Shown here: in pieces, positions 56,593-60,000 of the stretch
How positions within the stretch are numbered: the stretch's first letter is position 1
Layout: the number at the start of each line of letters is the position of its first letter
DNA from: Antedon mediterranea
Taxonomy: Eukaryota; Echinodermata; Crinoidea; Comatulida; Antedonidae
Direction of reading: 5' to 3'
Assembly: GCF_964355755.1 (NCBI RefSeq)
Contig: NC_092680.1
Coordinates: 4,381,001-4,441,000, forward strand
DNA length: 60,000 nucleotides
Position numbers and translations under genes: made by a program
The notes under the pieces: generated by a model
The model's input: only the letters and a program-made list of their open reading frames with translations
What the model was told of the DNA's origin: nothing
Database searches by the model: none

Positions 56593-58248
56593 TTGAATTA
56601 GTAAATTTTCACGACGTCATGTTTGACAAAATTGATCGATCAAAAATAGAGAGAAAAAAACACTGCAACACATGAAACAAAATAAATAGCACAAGATGTA
56701 GTTCGGAATTTCTAGTTTCTAGAAAAATTAGTTTGGATTGAGATTAATCAACAATGAGTTTAACGTAAACGTTCGAGTTTCAATCGATCTATTTATTCTT
56801 CGCATCTACTCTGTCAATGTGTAAACAAACTGCTCTTTTACATTAAAGTCAGATTGTTGTGTATTATAGTTGTGTTCCTATTTATACATCTCGCCTTATG
56901 AAATGGAAACATTTAAAATTGTGAGATGATAATTAGACATGTTTACAAACTGACCGAATTAGATGCGCAAATCGCTTCATTAGAAACTTGAAAATATAAT
57001 ACAATCTGATGTTATCGAGAGTAAATCCGAATACCTATCACAGTTCGGACTACAAAGCTAACCGATAAATGCTCAATAATGATCAGTGTTAAAAGTCAAT
57101 GAATTGTTTGAATTTTAGATCATTTAACCAACTTTCAGCCGGATGTTATTCGACTAAAACCTAATATTTTACATTATTATGTGCTTTTCTGATATTTCTG
57201 TTTTCACATATGATCATAGTGTTGACGCTCGTTAAATATAATATTTGTAACAGATGCATATTAGTTTTTTTTTAGGTTGCAGTAATAACCTTATTTAGGC
57301 ATCTAATTTAAGTATACACTTGTTTCAAATAACATTTTTATTGTTTTGTTTTGTTTATGCCTTATGCCAAACACTTTCCCTTACTAACCTATTTTGGCCT
57401 CCTTCCGAAATGTATTTTGCCATCGCGCATTTATTATTGTATTTTCATTTTCGAGTTTTAATGAATTTTTGTCTAATCTACTTAGTTTGCAAATTAATGT
57501 ATTTAATTATTAATTATTGAATATTACAGTCAGAAATTATACAGAAATGAAAAGAAAAACGAATTGATATTTTCAAAAAAAAAAAAAAAACCGACAAGAA
57601 TTCATCATTTTCAGTCTTAACAAGACAGCTCGGTTACTATTAATTTTAGCAAATATATAATTTTTAGTAGATAAGTCGAGTCACACCAGATTCGTTTCCA
57701 AGTTAAAGATTAAACAATTAAAGTCGTTTTAAAGATCATGCGATTAAATTCCTATGGCTGAAATGCCTGGCACGTATTAAATCACCTTCCCAACCTGGTT
57801 AGTATTACTTTAGATCTAATCAGACATTTCATTCACGTTTCACTGTAATAGTTTCTTTCATTCATAGTAGTGACCTTTTAAACTTTTGCCTGCACGGTTC
57901 TGGGGTACCAATCTCAGTTGGATGAGCATTACCCCGCCAGGTTTTTGGACATTTCTCAATTTTAAAACCCGGCTGTGGTTATCAAACGCCACTTGTTACT
58001 TTGGTCAACACAGCCAGAAATGTATGTTGATATCAATCTATATATATATTTTTATTTGTGTCATTTCTGTATCAATCCGTTGATCAGTCAATGTCTCATT
58101 CTTTTTGTATCTGTTATACTTTTATTAAAAAGTTTTAAACTAAATTTTAGTTACCGTAATAACTCTGATGCTTTGACAATTAAAAACAAACTTTAGTGAT
58201 AATAAATAAATTCCGCAAATTTAATATCCACAAAATAAAGGAACGCTG
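56593..58248. other. AT-rich intergenic DNA
   Basis: An A run at 57575-57590. No gene was recognised. Confidence 0.3.
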
Positions 58249-58392
58249 AGCTCTGTCTACACATGGAGGTGGTCTTACACTATCAAACGTTATACGACAA
58301 AAAATATGATGGGTCCATAATAATGTACACGATGACGTCATATCATTACCATATTTGGGCATATCACACTAGTTTCAGAATCAGACAGAGCT
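58249..58392. mobile_element. MITE-A copy with 18-bp internal insertion
   Basis: AGCTCTGTCTACAC is followed by an extra ATGGAGGTGGTCTTACAC before TATCAAAC. The right end is TCAGACAGAGCT before TTA. CCATATTTGG is present. Confidence 0.8.
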
Positions 58393-58395
58393 TTA

Positions 58396-60000
58396 GATAA
58401 ATATTTGTTGTTATAACCTGTATTTCATTCTGCATGGTGTCATTTTACTTGATTTCAAAGTATGACTTTGTTTTCTATTCTTTGAAATAAAATATAATGT
58501 AATGTGTGTAGTTTCTAAATACATGAGTATGTCTAAAATAATATTGTTGGATGTTGAAATTTATAAATGTAATGTACATCGTGTCTGAATAATTATTTTA
58601 TATGGGTAAAATTAAGATCATAATTCATCAATAATTAATTGTACTGTATCTTGTAAAAGAAGTAGAATACACAATATGTACAATGGAAACTGAACGTTTG
58701 CAATGTCAGACAATAAATTTAGAAATACTTATCAATCTGTTTCAAATACTATTAGAAACATTTTCAATTAGAAACAATTGTGCATTTAAAAGAGAAATGT
58801 GCACAGTCAGATAATATAGGTAAATCAAATTAACTTTGTCAGAAAAATTCATCATAGGTGTTTAATATTCGAATATGTAAATCAGTTTAATGACGTGTTT
58901 TTTGAATTTCAAGCAAAATTTTTTTTCTCTTTAGCTTATATTAGAAAATCGAAAATGATAAATAATGTTTTTTAATTACATTCCACATTGCCAGTGTCGT
59001 TTGTGAAAGAATAATACTGAATAATAAATAAACATTTCTTAAAGATGAATTGTCTTTCAAAAACATCAAAAATAAAGATTAATAAAAATCATTAATTCAC
59101 TTTTAAAAAGACAAAAGAAAACCATTGTCTGACAAACAATTTAAGTATTTTTGCTTTAAATTACATTTTCAGGTAAATAATTTTGTTTATTAGTTGTTGT
59201 TGTTGTTGTTGTTATTAGTTTAGTTATGGTCAAACTACTACTTGAAATTAAAATAACATAATCAACAAGAACATTTAAAAAAAAAACCAATGTTTAGGCC
59301 TATAGGAGGACAATAAATCTTTAAAACTTGTCTTGCTGGAAAAGCCAAACAAACAAACAAAAAACATTCAATCACATTTAATACAAAGCAAGATTGTCTT
59401 AAGCAAGTTAATTTGGTAATTAGTTTTATACTGGGCCTCTTGAAGATCATCTAAATAAAATAAATATATAAATTTTATACATAACATTCATATTTTTGTG
59501 ATAAATAGTAGATATTTTAAATCAAAATTCCTTATTTTTCCATTTTTCTAAAGAAAGACGTTATGGTGTTCGGAGTAACTTGCCAAGATAATCGTGAATC
59601 AATGTAATACACTGATTTATGAGAAACCTTAATTAAATTCCTATATTATTTTATAATGCCGACCGAGGCATTATAAACTTAAATAACCTTTCATACAAGA
59701 AATGAAACATAAATTTTGATATACACATTTTAACGAGAAAATATATAGGCCAATATTTATACAGGAATGCATATGGGTGAAAGCGGTTTGGTCAATGACA
59801 TCAGTTCATATTGATTTGATAACATACAGTATTATGTTAATCTCACGTGTTCCCATGTTGTTTTATTGATTGAATTAAGTAAACTCATATCAATAAATCA
59901 TGAATTGCTTCTCTTTTAGACGTCAACTTTGCCCACAAATGTATTGAATTTTATCATGTTATGTTGCAGTTTCATAGAATCAATTTATCTATTTTGAATT
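58396..60000. other. AT-rich intergenic DNA
   Basis: A (GTT)n run at about 59193-59211 is the only repeat noted. No gene was recognised. Confidence 0.3.

Overview
The window is AT-rich eukaryotic DNA with no host gene that I can recognise. One long terminal stretch is a retrotransposon, and the rest is a gene-poor region packed with small non-autonomous transposons, hairpins and satellites. The retrotransposon class (Ngaro, tyrosine-recombinase type with an SGNH hydrolase), the many short palindromic elements and the frequent TAGGCCTA words fit a marine invertebrate, possibly an echinoderm or another deuterostome. That assignment is an inference of low certainty.

Region 1-6762 is a Ngaro-like (DIRS-superfamily) element on the minus strand, cut by the left edge of the window. 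In sense order it has a right-hand terminal repeat with hairpins, an SGNH-hydrolase ORF, a tandem array of about 115 bp units, a gag ORF with a Cys/His cluster, a reverse transcriptase/RNase H ORF overlapping gag in another frame, a tyrosine recombinase ORF joined by a TAATG overlap, a second tandem array of 211 bp units, and the start of a second terminal-repeat copy. All four ORFs are open and keep their catalytic residues. Gag would package the RNA, RT/RNase H would make the cDNA, and the recombinase would insert a circular intermediate. The role of the hydrolase is not known.

Region 6763-60000 holds at least ten copies or pieces of MITE-A (ends AGCTCTGTC, palindromic core with CC(A/T)6GG boxes) and about a dozen of MITE-B (ends AGCTTGGTTCCC, palindromic with CCAAT boxes). 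Both are flanked mainly by 3-bp TTA/TAA duplications, as in PIF/Harbinger elements. There is also one hAT-type MITE with a perfect 8-bp duplication, a Helitron-like element, a tRNA-derived SINE candidate, short LINE remnants and a dispersed GGGGACAC repeat. One MITE-B is nested in another, and the related duplicated segment at 25.5-26.0 kb shows the uninterrupted site.

Three minisatellites stand out: a 34-bp array of 48 units with a 19-unit higher-order period (39797-41427), a 22-bp array (53304-54210), and a GC-rich 26-bp array (26569-26770). Several long hairpins do not belong to a recognised family, chiefly at 18549-18693, 48005-48094 and 14509-14534. Small ORFs outside the retrotransposon look like chance; the longest, 144 codons at 21660-22094 on the minus strand, is unexplained.
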